Shown here piece by piece: positions 23,290 through 34,836 of a DNA stretch of 64,000 nucleotides (positions are counted from its first letter, which is position 1; every line of letters starts with the position of its first letter). This DNA comes from Oidiodendron maius Zn (taxonomy: Eukaryota > Ascomycota > Leotiomycetes > Myxotrichaceae): the NCBI GenBank assembly GCA_000827325.1, contig KN832870.1, positions 6,348,032-6,412,031 of the forward strand, given 5' to 3'. The notes under the pieces were generated by a model, which saw only the letters and a list, made by a program, of their open reading frames with translations, had not been told where the DNA came from and ran no database searches. The translations under genes and the position numbers were made by a program.

Positions 23290-25355
23290 TGATCAGCTGG
23301 TATATTCCACTGTAAACGATGTAGGCTGTGACGATAAAATTCGTACAATATACGGATCAAGGTGATACTGTAGGTAGCATGAGATGAGGACGATTGTCAA
23401 TTGCAATAATACTAGGCAGAGTTTGAGGTATTCTCGGCGCTTAATATACGGACAGCAGATATAAATAGATGTGCTCCTCTTGGATTTGATGCTGTGCTGA
23501 GCCTCAGCCATCGAAGAAATCCTTCTATATCTAAGTACCTAACTAACCTGATAGAAGTGACTTGTGAGCAATTAATCTAACAGCACAGAGTTCAGGTTAC
23601 ATGATGAGTATTGCAACATCGAGTGCACTATCCAAGCACTACAGTAATAATTTAAGCGCCGGTAAATTTGCCCGACCGAACTGACCTTCCTTATATCCAC
23701 AACAGGTAAAATACAGGTGATTTGGATTGGGCGAAAGTATAGTGTTAAATATAGTAACTTTGCGGCAATATGCGGGTGCATTTTAAGTTAGACTAAGATC
23801 CTTCTAATGTGCCCCACGGCGTGGGTTGCGATCGCAGGTTTGAAGATTTGACGACATAGTCTCTCCGAACTCTATATGCATAGCTTGTAAATTTAGTGGC
23901 GCTCTTCTATAACTATAGCCCCTTCGAAAGCTCAGTAGATGTATAGGATAAAGGGTTGATGCTATTACTAACAGATTGAATGTAACTAGCTCGGCAATCC
24001 TCGTTATTTTTGGACAGGAGTTTCAGACACATTTATACTTTCGTTAAAGCCAGAGTAGCAAACTTATGCTCTTTTAAGGCAATGATACTGAGGGAATAAA
24101 TAACTGAGAAGGAGACCACTTTTACTACTTGCTAGAATGGGGCGCGTATTTGAGGTAGTAAATTGCTGAGGTAAAGGCAACTGTGAATATGGAGCAGGAA
24201 GCAAAGCTACAAGCCCCACCATATATCCTCTTTTGAGTCTCCAGCCTAGGAGTTAAGAGCCTAGAACAGAACAAGGTGTGACAGTCCCACAATTGTCACA
24301 ATAAACTTCCTGAAGGAAGTGAGGCTGGTTAATGCAGGATTATAAGGTACGCTAATTATATCCTCTGGAATGTAGTGCGAGGCAGTGGCTCTAGAAACGC
24401 TGTAGAAATCAAAGAGACAAATAAAGCTACAGGTTGCGCAACCAATGAAACAAATGTGAATATGTGTCACTGAATTCTGCAACAAGAGGACTCTTTACCA
24501 AATACAAGCAATTCATGACATAATACTTTCTACACAGAAGATGGAAGTTTTGTAGAATAGCTGCTGGGAGCGAAATGATAAGAAAAGTGCCGCGATTTAT
24601 GACAAATGAGGCTGGAAGAAAAGCAGGGGTAGCCACAGCCTCAACTACAGATTCTATCTACGCCGCTCGACAGCGCTGCAATCAAGGACATGGCACATGG
24701 TCCGATTTAGTTTAGCCTCGTGCAGGCCGTTCTGGTTTATTCGATCGTTGGAATTACGGCCATTGCGCCTGTCTCGCCTTTGCTTGCTTATTATCTATTA
24801 TTGGTATCACTCACTAGTAACCTATACTATAGCCAATTCAATGCTAACCAAGATAGACTCTTGCCATACCAGGGTGGCGCAAGGTGTCACTCGATAATCA
24901 ATTTTTAGCTATTTGTGCTAAGCTGAGCTGGCGGATGAAGACTCCGTGATGTTCTCAGAGGTGTGTTTATGATCGCTCTTAGCAGATATTTGACCTGATG
25001 CCACGACCATGTTAATTGGTTTATCTGAATCTTTTAGCGTCACGTACTCCTATTATCAATCTCACTCCTAGTCTTTACCTTAACGCCCTGTCTTACTAAT
25101 GCTTCCTTCTTGCCTCTGATTAGATGGCCTCTTCACCGCTTTTGTATACAGTAGCTCCTTTTGACTATTTTAGTGAACTGTCCCCCCTGCTTTAAATTGC
25201 CACATTTCAGCGAGGGCTGTACAGCTGGCTCTCGTACCCTTATTCATCCAACTTGTTTCAGCAATTACTATATTTAAACAGCATGGCAATTAGAGACATA
25301 ATGAGGCGATACTGATCTGTAGGATCAATCCTTTGCGTCGGAACAACACTTGATT
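23290..25355. other. Long AT-rich intergenic stretch
   Basis: About 2 kb with no supportable gene. Minus-strand frames at 23.29-23.78 and 24.26-24.64 kb are 69-74 codons of hydrophobic, low-information sequence. No repeat pair was seen. Confidence 0.45.
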
Positions 25356-25359
25356 TTTC

Positions 25360-25366
25360 TATAAAG
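25360..25366 (+). promoter_or_regulatory. TATA box (TATAAAG)
   Basis: A TATA element about 150 bp upstream of the ATG at 25512, followed by a C/A-rich leader. Confidence 0.55.
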
Positions 25367-25511
25367 TGCGCGGGATATTCTGTCAAGACGGTCAAGTCAG
25401 ATTAGTCCACAGTACTTTCAAGCAAAATCTACATACATCATCCAGCGACACCACTCTCCCGACAATATCACCTCACACCAAATTTCCTCTCATATCAGGC
25501 CCTCGTCCAAA

Positions 25512-25838
25512 ATGCGGTTTTCTATTCATCAAACGTTGGTCTTAGGCGCTTCTCTCATCGCCCTTCCTGTCATTGCGGCTCTTATCCCGAGCTCGAATAA
25601 TGATCTGGGCCATGTAGAAGAGAAACGCTTTCTCGAAGCAGTCGAGAATAAAATCAACGAATTCGAAAATCTTAAGACCACTGCAGAGGAAGCCGCCCAT
25701 GGTGCGTTTCTGCCGCCGCCGCCCTCGAAACGCTTTCTTGAAGCAGTCGAGAATAAAATCAACGAATTCGAAAATCTGAAGACCACCGCGGAGGAAGGCG
25801 CACATGGTGCATTTCTGCCGCCCCCGCCCTCAAAGTAG
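25512..25838 (+). CDS. Kex2-type repeat peptide precursor (two units), secreted
   Basis: A 108-residue single-exon protein. Residues 1 to about 23 (MRFSIHQTLVLGASLIALPV...) form a signal peptide. A short pro-segment follows, LIPSSNNDLGHVEEKR. Then come two 35-residue units, at residues 40-74 and 75-108. Each begins FLEAVENKINEFENLKTT and ends GAFLPPPPSK; they differ by one Ala/Gly change. Each unit is preceded by Lys-Arg (residues 38-39 and 73-74), the Kex2 cleavage signal. The unit repeats at DNA level (25629-25733 and 25734-25835) with few changes, so the duplication is recent or conserved. This layout matches kexin-processed repeat proteins, which include pheromone-like, repellent and cyclic RiPP precursors. 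No Tyr is present in the unit, unlike known dikaritin cores, and no UstYa-like gene lies nearby. Confidence 0.82.
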   Translation: MRFSIHQTLVLGASLIALPVIAALIPSSNNDLGHVEEKRFLEAVENKINEFENLKTTAEEAAHGAFLPPPPSKRFLEAVENKINEFENLKTTAEEGAHGAFLPPPPSK

Positions 25839-25839
25839 G

Positions 25840-26695
25840 GCATGTTATAAGGCGATCCAACCATGGAGTGTAGTATTTAGGCTTAAATACACCGTTTTGG
25901 AGTGGCATAGGCTGAAGCGAGAGAGGGGGGAGTTTGGAAAAGCAGTGGCGGCGAACGTGAAGAGATCAAGGTTTTGAAAAGGAAATGTAGCATTTGCTCT
26001 TTTTATCCAAAAAAATTCAAATCATAGACTGCATCTTCAGCAATTTGTCATAATTCTATGTCTTTGGTGAACCCAACCGTGCAAGAGATAATTCTAAATT
26101 GGCCAAATTATTGACAAAGGGGCATTAGAATAGTCTGCCATAAGAGTTGTATCCAATCTTTTAGGCAAATGTAAGTAAATGTAAATAAAGGCTTTTGTGA
26201 TAACTGAAGGAAGTTAGATTAGGGGTACTTAGTAAGAAAGGACTTAAAGGTATATTTAACTAACGTCCATTCCTAGTAACGGAAAGTCCTTCAGGTCGGG
26301 AAAAAATGATATGTACTTTGACTTCAAGCATGTTAAAATTGTGTACACTTCAATAGCTCCGATATATTTTTATTAGTTATGTTCTGTGACCACCCCCAAA
26401 CATCCTAAACCCCTCTTACTATAAAATCACCTTCCTATCGTTGCCCTCGCGCCTAATTTGGAAAGGGTCTCCATTTATCGCGTAATCAAGTTCTTTTATT
26501 ACAGCTCTACCATCAAGCTTTTATTTGTCCTAATATGTATAAAATGGATATATCATAGCTTTAAGGCTTTTGTAGTATGTTAGAAATCACGATCAGTCTT
26601 GTGGCTGCTATGGTACGCAAATTTATATATGGTTGCCACTCGTGTTGGTACAGCCGTAAAACGACCCTGCATGTCCTATAATAATTACGACTGGT
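25840..26695. other. Intergenic, no gene seen
   Basis: The 3' flank of the repeat-peptide gene, then AT-rich sequence. A 29-bp block near 26.23 kb (AGAAAGGACTTAAAGG and on) resembles one near 8.37 kb with C-to-T differences, hinting at a dispersed decayed repeat. Confidence 0.45.
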
Positions 26696-26699
26696 GCGA

Positions 26700-28271
26700 C
26701 GCAAATTAGTCTGATTGGGGAAGTCTACAGGCGTGCAGATTTTGTTATGATCTGGCTTGGGCCTTTCGTTGATGATTACAAAGGAATTATGTGTACACAT
26801 AAAGTCTTTCTAGAGGCCGTGCTGGCTTACAAACAAGAGCATCTGGCTGAGGACTTATCGGCGAAAATTGTAATCGATCGTTCTGTAATTGAAACGCTGA
26901 GACTTGATATCTCGTACGAAGACTACATCTCTGCTTGGATGGATACTATGATATTCCTAGCAAGTCACCTATGGCTCACAAGAACTTGGGTAGTTCAAGA
27001 AGTTGCCATGGCTCGGCGATCGTGTATTATGCTCGGCTCAGATAAATGACTGGATTTTGCGAATGTGTACGAACTCTCTCTGCTTCTGCGGCTAATGGGC
27101 TTGGTTTTTAACTGGACGGACTTCTAATGCATATCACTGAGGAAACCGTTGAGGTACCGGAACCGTTTTCAACCCTTGCTCCCTTCTCATTCGCAATTAA
27201 TTTTAAGTCAAAAGATCATGGATACACCAGAGGACGCCGTTAAAATGGGACCTGCCATCAAAAAGTATGCAAGGGGTGACAGCGACTTGTCAATTCTGCT
27301 TGCCTACTTCTTTCATCTCCTGCTCGCAACGGCATCACTATCCGTCACAGATAAAAGAGACAAATTGTACTCCCTCCTTGGTATCATTAAACAGAACATA
27401 GCCTCCAGGAGTTGATTTTCCAATGCTAGTCACATATGCAGCTGAGCCGAAGGTCGTCTTCCTCTATCTGAGTAAGCTGATTCTGCAACACCTTGGACGC
27501 CTAATTCCGTTGTCTTTGGCAAGTGGATGCAGATTTCCTAGCTCTAGTGATATTTGATCTTAGGCTATAGACCCTAGAAATAGTCCAAGACTTGATAGTC
27601 GAGAACTCAGTCTCTTTGACGAAGATTTCGATGCTTGGCCTCTATTGGAGAGAGGATCAGATACGCTGCCACTGTATTTGGAGAACGAAGTCCTGTCTGT
27701 AGAGGGCGTGGAACTCGACACCCTCACTCATGTTGCCCCTCTACCCGTAGAACCTGACTTTACTATTATAGCGGCATTCTTAGAATTCCGTGGAAGACTT
27801 CTTGACGTATACAAATATACTCGAGAAAGTCGGGCGACGGCGCTATCTTTGATTATGGTTGCGAATGCTTTCGGCAACAAAGACCGGATGCAGTTGGAAA
27901 TAGGCTCCACTTTCTGACTCTTACTCTGTTCGTGGGGAGAACAAGCCTCACTCGTCAATGGACCCAAGGCGCTATATTTGATCAATCAGCTTTCTGTATT
28001 AGATCACCTGGCTGATAGCGACAAAGAGTTCGGGTTTCTCAGTCAAGCGGAGCTGCACCAATTCTCCGAAATACTACTTCGAGCCGTGTCCGGCGACCAT
28101 CCCGCGTCGTCCCTCGAAGTGGTGATCCCAGAAATGCTTCACCAAGTTGTTCCTACACGCGGAACATGGATTCGCCTTGCCTCCAGTCGGTGTATCGATC
28201 GAAGCATCTTCCTCACAAGTCAAGGCTACATTGGCATCGCGCCAGTTGGGTCTTATCTGGTGACAGCCTAG
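26700..28271 (+). pseudogene. Decayed HET (heterokaryon incompatibility) domain gene
   Basis: Pieces of a HET-domain protein follow each other on the plus strand in changing frames. The clearest is the conserved HET block with FVMIWLGP, then LWLTRTWVVQEVAMARRS near 26.99 kb. It is followed by the typical downstream RDKLYSLLGI segment near 27.35 kb and a long C-terminal region to 28.27 kb with RAVSGDHPAS and a closing GYIGIAP. HET proteins trigger recognition-dependent cell death between fungal strains. The gene is interrupted in several places and lacks its start region, so it is a relic. Confidence 0.8.
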
Positions 28272-28407
28272 TTTTCCTTGAATCCGCGAGGAGGTAATAA
28301 GCGACGACTTTAAGAGAAGAAAGACTTGAATCGAGGTTGTGTGAAGAGATTTCGGTTAGGACAGCACATCACTTCCAGGTATAGTTTAATTAGTGAAATA
28401 TAACTTA

Positions 28408-29219
28408 CGGCTTCTTACTAACTGCAGCCACTTATGTGCGTATTTACTGGAAGCAGTCGCATGTTAGTAATGATTACCAGAACCAGTTTCCGGGTATTCT
28501 AGTAAGGTATTCTAGTAACCTTAGTATATACAAATTGCCCTGCTTGATAATATTACATTAAGTATACTTATTATAGCTGTACAATAAAATAGTGATCAAT
28601 GCAACTACTCCCTAGCTAAAGCAGCTGCTTTTACAGTAAGCTGTCGCTTCCTTGATGGATATCGACGCAATTGAACCACCCGATCCTGAACCCATTGTTC
28701 ATACTGTAAATTACTCCACTATATATCATCAATATAATCATGATCAACCTGATCCCAGGATTTGCCACGGTCAAGTATCCAGATCTTCACTGCCTCCTTA
28801 GCATTAGCCATATCCATCCATGAATCAGACAGAATATTAGTAGAGCTTAGATGGGGCTCCACTGCTCTTCAATTGACTCCATGGTGGAACAGGTAGTCGG
28901 TCAGGTAGTCAGTCAGGTAGTCAAAAAGGTGGTTGGGAATAGCTTCAATCGCTTCAATTGTATGTGGAGGCAGTGATGGTGATGGTGGTAGAACCAGAAA
29001 AGCTTAAGACCCTAAGAAAGTAAACAACGCGTCACGTTAGGATGGAAGTGTACTTAAGTTAATACTAGTAATTCAGGCTATTAAGAAGTACTAAAGCAGT
29101 CTAAGGTGCCACTTGCCCCAGACTAGAATAGGTCAAAAACTGGTTCTGGTAATTATCACTAATATGTGACTGCTTCCAGTAAATACGAAACATAAGTGGC
29201 TGCAGTTAGTAAGTAGCCG
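28408..29219. mobile_element. MULE-like non-autonomous DNA transposon, about 812 bp
   Basis: The element is bounded by terminal inverted repeats of about 80 bp: left 28408-28490, starting CGGCTTCTTACTAACTGCAG; right about 29137-29219. The two arms match at nearly every base through the CCAGAACCAGTTT end. It is flanked by a 9-bp near-duplication, TATAACTTA (28399-28407) and TATATCTTA (29220-29228). Long inverted repeats with a 9-bp target duplication are the Mutator-like pattern. Inside, the minus strand shows a short residue string (MANAKEAVKIWILDRGKSW) like the N-terminal part of a fungal transposase, so this is probably an internally deleted copy of an autonomous element. Inactive. Confidence 0.8.
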
Positions 29220-29644
29220 TATATCTTATCAGATATAGTATTGATTTTAATATCGCCTTGTGAATGTTGAAGTGGCAATAGAGATCAAGGAAGAGTATTA
29301 AGGTTATATATTTCGTTCGCTCTCCTAGTATCTTCCTCCTGTTGATAATTTAGGGACCAGTTAAATGCCCGCCACCTTTCCTCTCTTAGATAGTTAACGT
29401 AGTTGATCCGTAAGCTGGTCAGATCAGTAAGCTGGTCAGATTCCCCACCATTACGATATATATTAATTAAAATTCAACTACTTTGAATACTAACTAGCTA
29501 ATTAAACCAGTCAATTCATTAACACTCTAGGCACGTATCAGCAGTATGTTCTAATGATCTACATATGCTACACGTCTGGGGCGCACGTATTAATACAGAC
29601 GGTGTCGGTGGTTCAACTTCCTGAATTCCCACCTCTTTATGAAT

Positions 29645-29902
29645 TATTGACTAGGTCCTAGGGCTTCAGGCATATTTACACATACTACACATCTGCCTAT
29701 TAGGCTGCCTGCCGGTGCCTATAAGGTAACCAGGTGGGAGCCTATTTGGTGACTCAATTAAGTGCATAGTATTGAGTATAAAAGGCTCTAGTTCTCCTGA
29801 ATCTCTTCTTACTTTAGTTGTCTCTGCATCACTTAATATAACACTGAGTTTCACCTTGATTCCTGACTACAACCTGTGCACCTATATTGCCTCAGTTCAA
29901 GA
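29645..29902 (+). repeat. Dispersed repeat copy 2, solo-LTR-like
   Basis: Same repeat as at 4053 and 48491, in the same orientation: TATTGACT start, GGTGACTCAATTAAGTGC block, GTATAAAAGGCTC TATA-like element, conserved end near CTCAGTTCAAGA. It directly abuts a transposase fragment on its right. Differences from copy 1 are mostly C/T and G/A transitions. Confidence 0.65.
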
Positions 29903-29904
29903 TG

Positions 29905-30480
29905 AATTATAGACTGATTTTGACGCTCTAGAACCTCTTTACCCGTTAAAACCCCTCCTCCATCAACAAGCACTGTTGTCTTTGTCCTCTTCTTTTGTAT
30001 CCTTGTATTTACGGCCCGTAATTGCCTATTCTTGGCCACAAGAATTGTTGCATTATGCATACCCATTTGGTAGTCCTTAATTAGCCGATTGACTGCCTGA
30101 ATATCTAGAGTAGGAGGACTCTGCGTACGATACCAATTTAACTGTTGAACAGCCTTAGTTTAAAGCTGTAATTCAGCAATGTTATGCGGCGTTTCAGGGT
30201 CCTAAGGACGTGGGATATTTTGTGCTGGAGGAGGTGATGGCGTCTGGATTGGACATGTAATTCTGACAAAACTTGATCCGGGTTCAAGGGAACTATCCTA
30301 GTAGCCTGCATCCTTTTTAGCTATTAACCTTCTCAATATACTTAGCCCTGCTCCATATATAACCCTTAGAGAAGAAGGCATACCTTAAGAAGCATAAGAG
30401 AGGCCTTAGCCCTGATACTCGGCTAATTTAGCCTGATCGATCTGAGCTTTTTTATAAGCCGTGTTTAGCTAAGAAAGAGG
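29905..30480 (-). mobile_element. Fot1/pogo-like transposase tail fragment
   Basis: The minus strand reads through TLDIQAVNRLIKDYQ, then NATILVAKNRQLRAVN, then IQKKRTKTTV and GGVLTGKEV. This order is the C-terminal tail common to fungal Fot1/pogo-type DDE transposases (a basic KKR stretch followed by a GG-LT motif). Upstream sequence to about 30.5 kb may continue the same protein in a decayed state. No terminal repeats were found, so this is a fragment, cut off on the left by the dispersed repeat. Confidence 0.5.
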
Positions 30481-30830
30481 CCTGGCATATCGATCATCCA
30501 GACGTTCAGTCAGCTCAATATCGTACTGCAGGAGGGCTAGAGTCTTACTCAAAGAGGTGGTGTGACCGGAATAGAAGATATTTACTAGCTTAGAGGTTTA
30601 ATATTCAAACAGAGACTCTAGAAGAAGCGACCTTAACTGGACATATGGAGAGATGTATACATACCTAGATTATGAAGCTTAGAATTAACAGGAGGTCGAT
30701 CGGCAGATTGAGAATGAGCTAGTTGCAACAGGAAGCTTTGGGCAGTCAAGGGAGCGAGGTATTAGAGGGCTTTGGAATCAACTTAATGCGAATATTCAGG
30801 CTGATGCGGCTCAATTTAGGTTCACGGGTA

Positions 30831-32299
30831 AGGACCAACAGTGGTTGACAGGATTACTTACGCACGGGCCAACAACACCGAAAATATAATCCCGCGATTA
30901 ATTAAGATGTAAACAAGCCTCAAGACTTGACAGAATAGTACCACCAACACGACTCAATCCCTTTAGAACTCCATCCCCTGAACCTCTTGCTGGTAAAGAA
31001 GCTACGACTTGCAGGAAGGCCCGATATTTTAATGTATTAGCGCACTATAGCGGATCCTGATCAAGGAGAGCTATTACTGATGATTGCAGTATTTCTGAAG
31101 GCACTGTATGATATTGGGAAAAACAATGCAATCAATTAGGTTCCCTAGTATAGAGACATACTAGGCCATGGTCTACTATCCTTGGTATAAAGTCTAAAGT
31201 CACTAAAGAGATATACCAGGTCCTAGTCTCTCCTACAAGAAATCCTGTCTGAAAGGAGCTATATGAAGTACAGATTGTATACTATAATTTGCCTATTAGG
31301 AAGCGCCAATTATAGCAGAAGATAAAGGAATATACTAATAGAGGTAGGCGGTACTTGTATACTTTTGTTAAGAAGCAGATCTCTATAAAAAATAAGGGTA
31401 TAAGGGCTTAGTATAGATAAGACCACTTATATGATCTATTATATAGATTCTGGAACCATATCGTCTTTATAGATAAATTATATATTGATCCGATATTACA
31501 AGCTTAAGGGAGAATCACCCGAGAATATAGAAAGCGTAATATACCAGAGAATATTGAAGAGAGACCACCTCTTAAAAGGGTATGCTTCTATATTACAGTA
31601 TAGATTAGCTAGTATAGTAAAGCAGAGAAGCTAGAATTCTATAATAACAAGGAAGATAAAGTCGAGTATCCTCTACCTCCTCCCAAGCCTAGATGCTGTC
31701 TAAAAACAGAATTAGAGGAGGAGTATAATACTAGAGTTAAAGAATGGGAAGCATATAAGCCTTATACAGTTGAAGTCAAAGTATAGGGTAATGCTATGAC
31801 TTAAAAGTATTATATAGAATGCCTACTGCCTATATATTATCAAGCTATTGAGTCAATATATTATATTGATAATAAACTATAGCTATTATAAGAGGATAGA
31901 GACCCTTCTTATAGTATATACAAAAGGGGTCTTGTATAATAGTATAAGGAGGCCTATAATATCCAGAATCTTGTCCACCTTGCCTAGAGCCCTGATCTTA
32001 ATCCAATTGAAGCGATTTGGAGTATTATAAAGCAGAGGTTAAGGTATAGGTATTTTGTAAGGAAGAGATAAAGACAGCTTTACAAGAAGAATAGGATAAA
32101 ATCACCCTAGAGGAGATATAGTACTGTATCGCTGATATACCCAGAAGATACAGCTTAGTCCGAAAGTATAGTGGTAAGCCTATTAGGGATAACAAATAGT
32201 AGATAGTGGTATAATTATAATATATCGTTCATATTATTATCCTGTTGATTTTAGTAGTGTTGGCCCGTGTGTAAGTAATCCTGTCAACCACTGTTGGAC
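30831..32299 (+). mobile_element. Tc1-like DNA transposon, RIP-decayed, with terminal inverted repeats
   Basis: Terminal inverted repeats of about 43 bp are nearly perfect: left from 30834 (CCAACAGTGGTTGACAGGAT and on to CGGGCCAACA), right its reverse complement ending at 32297. TA dinucleotides lie just outside both ends, as expected for Tc1/mariner insertion. The interior plus strand resembles a fungal Tc1-type DDE transposase. Recognisable parts include an IDKLYIDP block (first acidic site region), ENIEERPPLK, GNAMT, and SPDLNPIEAIWSIIKQR near 31.99 kb (third acidic site region). The frame is interrupted by many TAG/TAA stops at sites where CAG/CAA is expected, a RIP signature. The element is about 1.47 kb and inactive. 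Confidence 0.85.
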
Positions 32300-32670
32300 T
32301 AATTAAATTGACTTGATAAGACTTTATAAAGATTGTATTCAAACTTAAGAAGGGCCTAAGAAGGGTTGTGATATTCGGCGCTATGGGTAACGCTTAATAA
32401 GATTGCCACCTGGTTTCGAAATATCCTTCGCTACTCTTCAGGCGACAAGGTCTTCTAGTATATTTCAATTAACTTAAAGGGCTCTACAGAACTTCTCGAA
32501 GTCCAATTTGATTGCACTCATAGAAGACTCTCGGGCTCGGAGAAAGTGTCATAAGGTTGATGGTTTATCACGTTGTACGTAAGGCACTGTACTTTCGTTC
32601 TGACCAACGAGGCACTAATTAGATTCCCCGTGCAGTTCTCTACCCAACCAAAGCTTGACTTGAGCTCTGT
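32300..32670. other. Intergenic between transposon and cluster
   Basis: No gene seen. Composition shifts from AT-rich to mixed here, marking the boundary between the repeat region and the metabolic cluster. Confidence 0.5.
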
Positions 32671-32672
32671 AC

Positions 32673-34435
32673 TTAAATAGAACTCTTACTAGATGGATAG
32701 ACGAGGTCCATATTCTCCGTGTGGGAAGTTTCGCCTTTGTCTATCACCTCGGCCACACCCGTATAAAGGCCTTCGGCGTTGTAGTTCCTTTGCATTTCGA
32801 TCTTCTCTCGTCGCATCTCCTTTGATTTCTTGACGCCGAAGTCATCGTTGAAGAGTGTGAATGCTTCGTCGACCGATAGGCCCTCTAGAAAAGGCAAATT
32901 AGCAGCCGCACCACAGTTCGGGGGGTCATTGCCTACTCGTTTCAGGGTAGCAGAAGTAGGCAAGCACAAGCCCAATGATGATGAAGCAGAGGTATAGACC
33001 GTATGTCCCGCTGGGAGTCAGCGTTTCGAGTCTGTGATCAGGTCAGCCAAATTGCCCATTACTGCAACCGGAAGACGGACTCGCTGAGGAAGGACACGGC
33101 AACTATCAAATTTGCAGTAAAGCTTGCGGTCGTGCTAATAGCACTGCCCGCCGCACGAATCTCGAGAGCGAGGTACTCGGACTGATACCAACAGAGGTGT
33201 GCATAGGTGGAGCCGAATCCGGTCACGAAGATGACGATTCCGACAATGACTAGGGTGACGTCTTTCTGGGGGTACTGGTAGCCGTCAACGAGGACGTGCC
33301 CGGTGGGTTTGCACATGAAGTAGAAAGCGACGAGACACCAAGTGAGACCAATGACCATGATGGGACCGAATCTCATCAGCAGCCCACGGCGACCGATCCG
33401 GTCCACCATTACCATGCCACAAAGAAGGAAGAACGTGTTGGTAATAGAGGGGATCAAACCGCCAACAGATGGATTGGAAAGACCCAGGAGTCCGAACAGC
33501 GTTCCAGCATAGTAGAGAAGGGTGTTGTACCCAGTGAATTGACCAAAGACCTGGATAAGGCTGACAGTGAAAATTGAACGGCGGTACGGCTTGTGAATCC
33601 ACAGCTTCTTGGAGCGTTGCCAAAAGGTGGTTGAGCGTTGTAGAGCCGTGGTGGCGGCAATGTGATCCTTAACGATGCGCAACTTGAGCTCGATGATCTC
33701 GGGTGAGGCGAACTTGTAGATTGTTTTGAGGACCTCTCGAGCCTTGTCATCCTGGTCACGAAGGATAAGAACACGAGGCGACTCCGGCAGCTTATGCATG
33801 AGGGCGAGTTGTAGAAGCGAGGGCACAACACCAAGACCGAAGAGAATCCGCCAGTTGCCCTTGACATGCTGCATGCCGGCACCAATGGCGACAGCGACCG
33901 TCTGACCGAACGGAATGCAGAAGCCATTTGTTCCGACACACCGCCCACGAACCGCCGTGGGAGCCAGCTCAGTTATGTAAAGCGGGCATATAACAGCCGC
34001 ACCACCCACTCCGACACCAAGAATAAGACGACCTGCGATAAGCTGACCGAGGGAGAAACTCGATGCGATGATGATAGCACCAGCGGTAAAGAACAAGTCA
34101 GAGACCAGTAAGCAGAACTTTCGACCCCATCTGTCAGCGAACATGCCCAAGATGGCAGCCCGAAGATGGACCCGATGGTTGTGGCCGCCGTGGCAATCTC
34201 TTGTTGAGAGTAGGAGAGTTTATGACCACCAAACTCGGTCCCAATATAAGGAAGAGCAACACCGACGACACCGGTGTCGTAACCGTATAGGAATCCACCA
34301 AGTGCCGCCTGGAGTTTGTCAGTCGAGTCACAAAGGCTCGTAGGCGTCTGATCTGACCGAAGCGATCAAGAAGAACAGGTAAGGGGTCATCTTGTCTTCA
34401 TTTTCAGCTTCAATAACGTTCCCATCCTGGGCCAT
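32673..34435 (-). CDS. MFS sugar/inositol-type transporter (single frame break)
   Basis: Exons read as 34358-34435, 33081-34308, 32937-33031 and 32673-32884, with introns of 49, 49 and 52 bp. The product would be about 537 residues with 12 membrane segments. Family marks are GGFLYGYDTGVVG (helix 1), MFADRWGRK (loop 2-3 signature), PLYITELAP, PESPRVL, VDRIGRRG and PETKGLSVDE, all typical of the sugar porter family. Predicted plasma-membrane uptake of a sugar or polyol; inositol is inferred from the neighbours. Near 34160 one base is missing relative to the family frame (GSIFG then AAILGMF). This is either a real frameshift or a sequence error in a G run. Otherwise the gene looks whole. Confidence 0.85.
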
Positions 34436-34836
34436 TGATTAGCACTATTCCACGCCGAGATAACTTCGAGGACTCACGACCAAGTGACCATGTTCGAGAT
34501 GGCTAGTCTTGTTTTGGGACGCAGCAAAAGAGTGTGTCCTCGGTGGCTGATCTGCCGGGACGATCTCGGCGCGAGATGACATATTGATGAAGCCCAAATG
34601 ATTGTTTCAGGCAAGTATGGAGGGGAAGGTGAGGGAGGGAGATGGTCCTTCATCGACTTATATACATGAGGTCGTAGCCACCAATCGTAATGACTTGGAA
34701 GTTCTGACCAAAGGCTCATTGGGATCTAACCGAATGGCCGGAACAAATCCCGTCACCGCCTTTCATGATTCCGATTACTCGGCTCGGACACCTTCCCGAA
34801 CATATTATAGATTAATCTTGCCGTGTCTCAGATAAT

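Noticed and set aside
11073-25366. Fusarium-type mimp MITEs near the secreted-protein genes
   Set aside because: I looked for the CAGTGGG-N-TGCAA terminal repeat near each gene and did not find it.
25512-25838. An alpha-type mating pheromone precursor
   Set aside because: The units lack the short Trp/Cys- or Gln-Pro-containing core of ascomycete alpha pheromones and are much longer.
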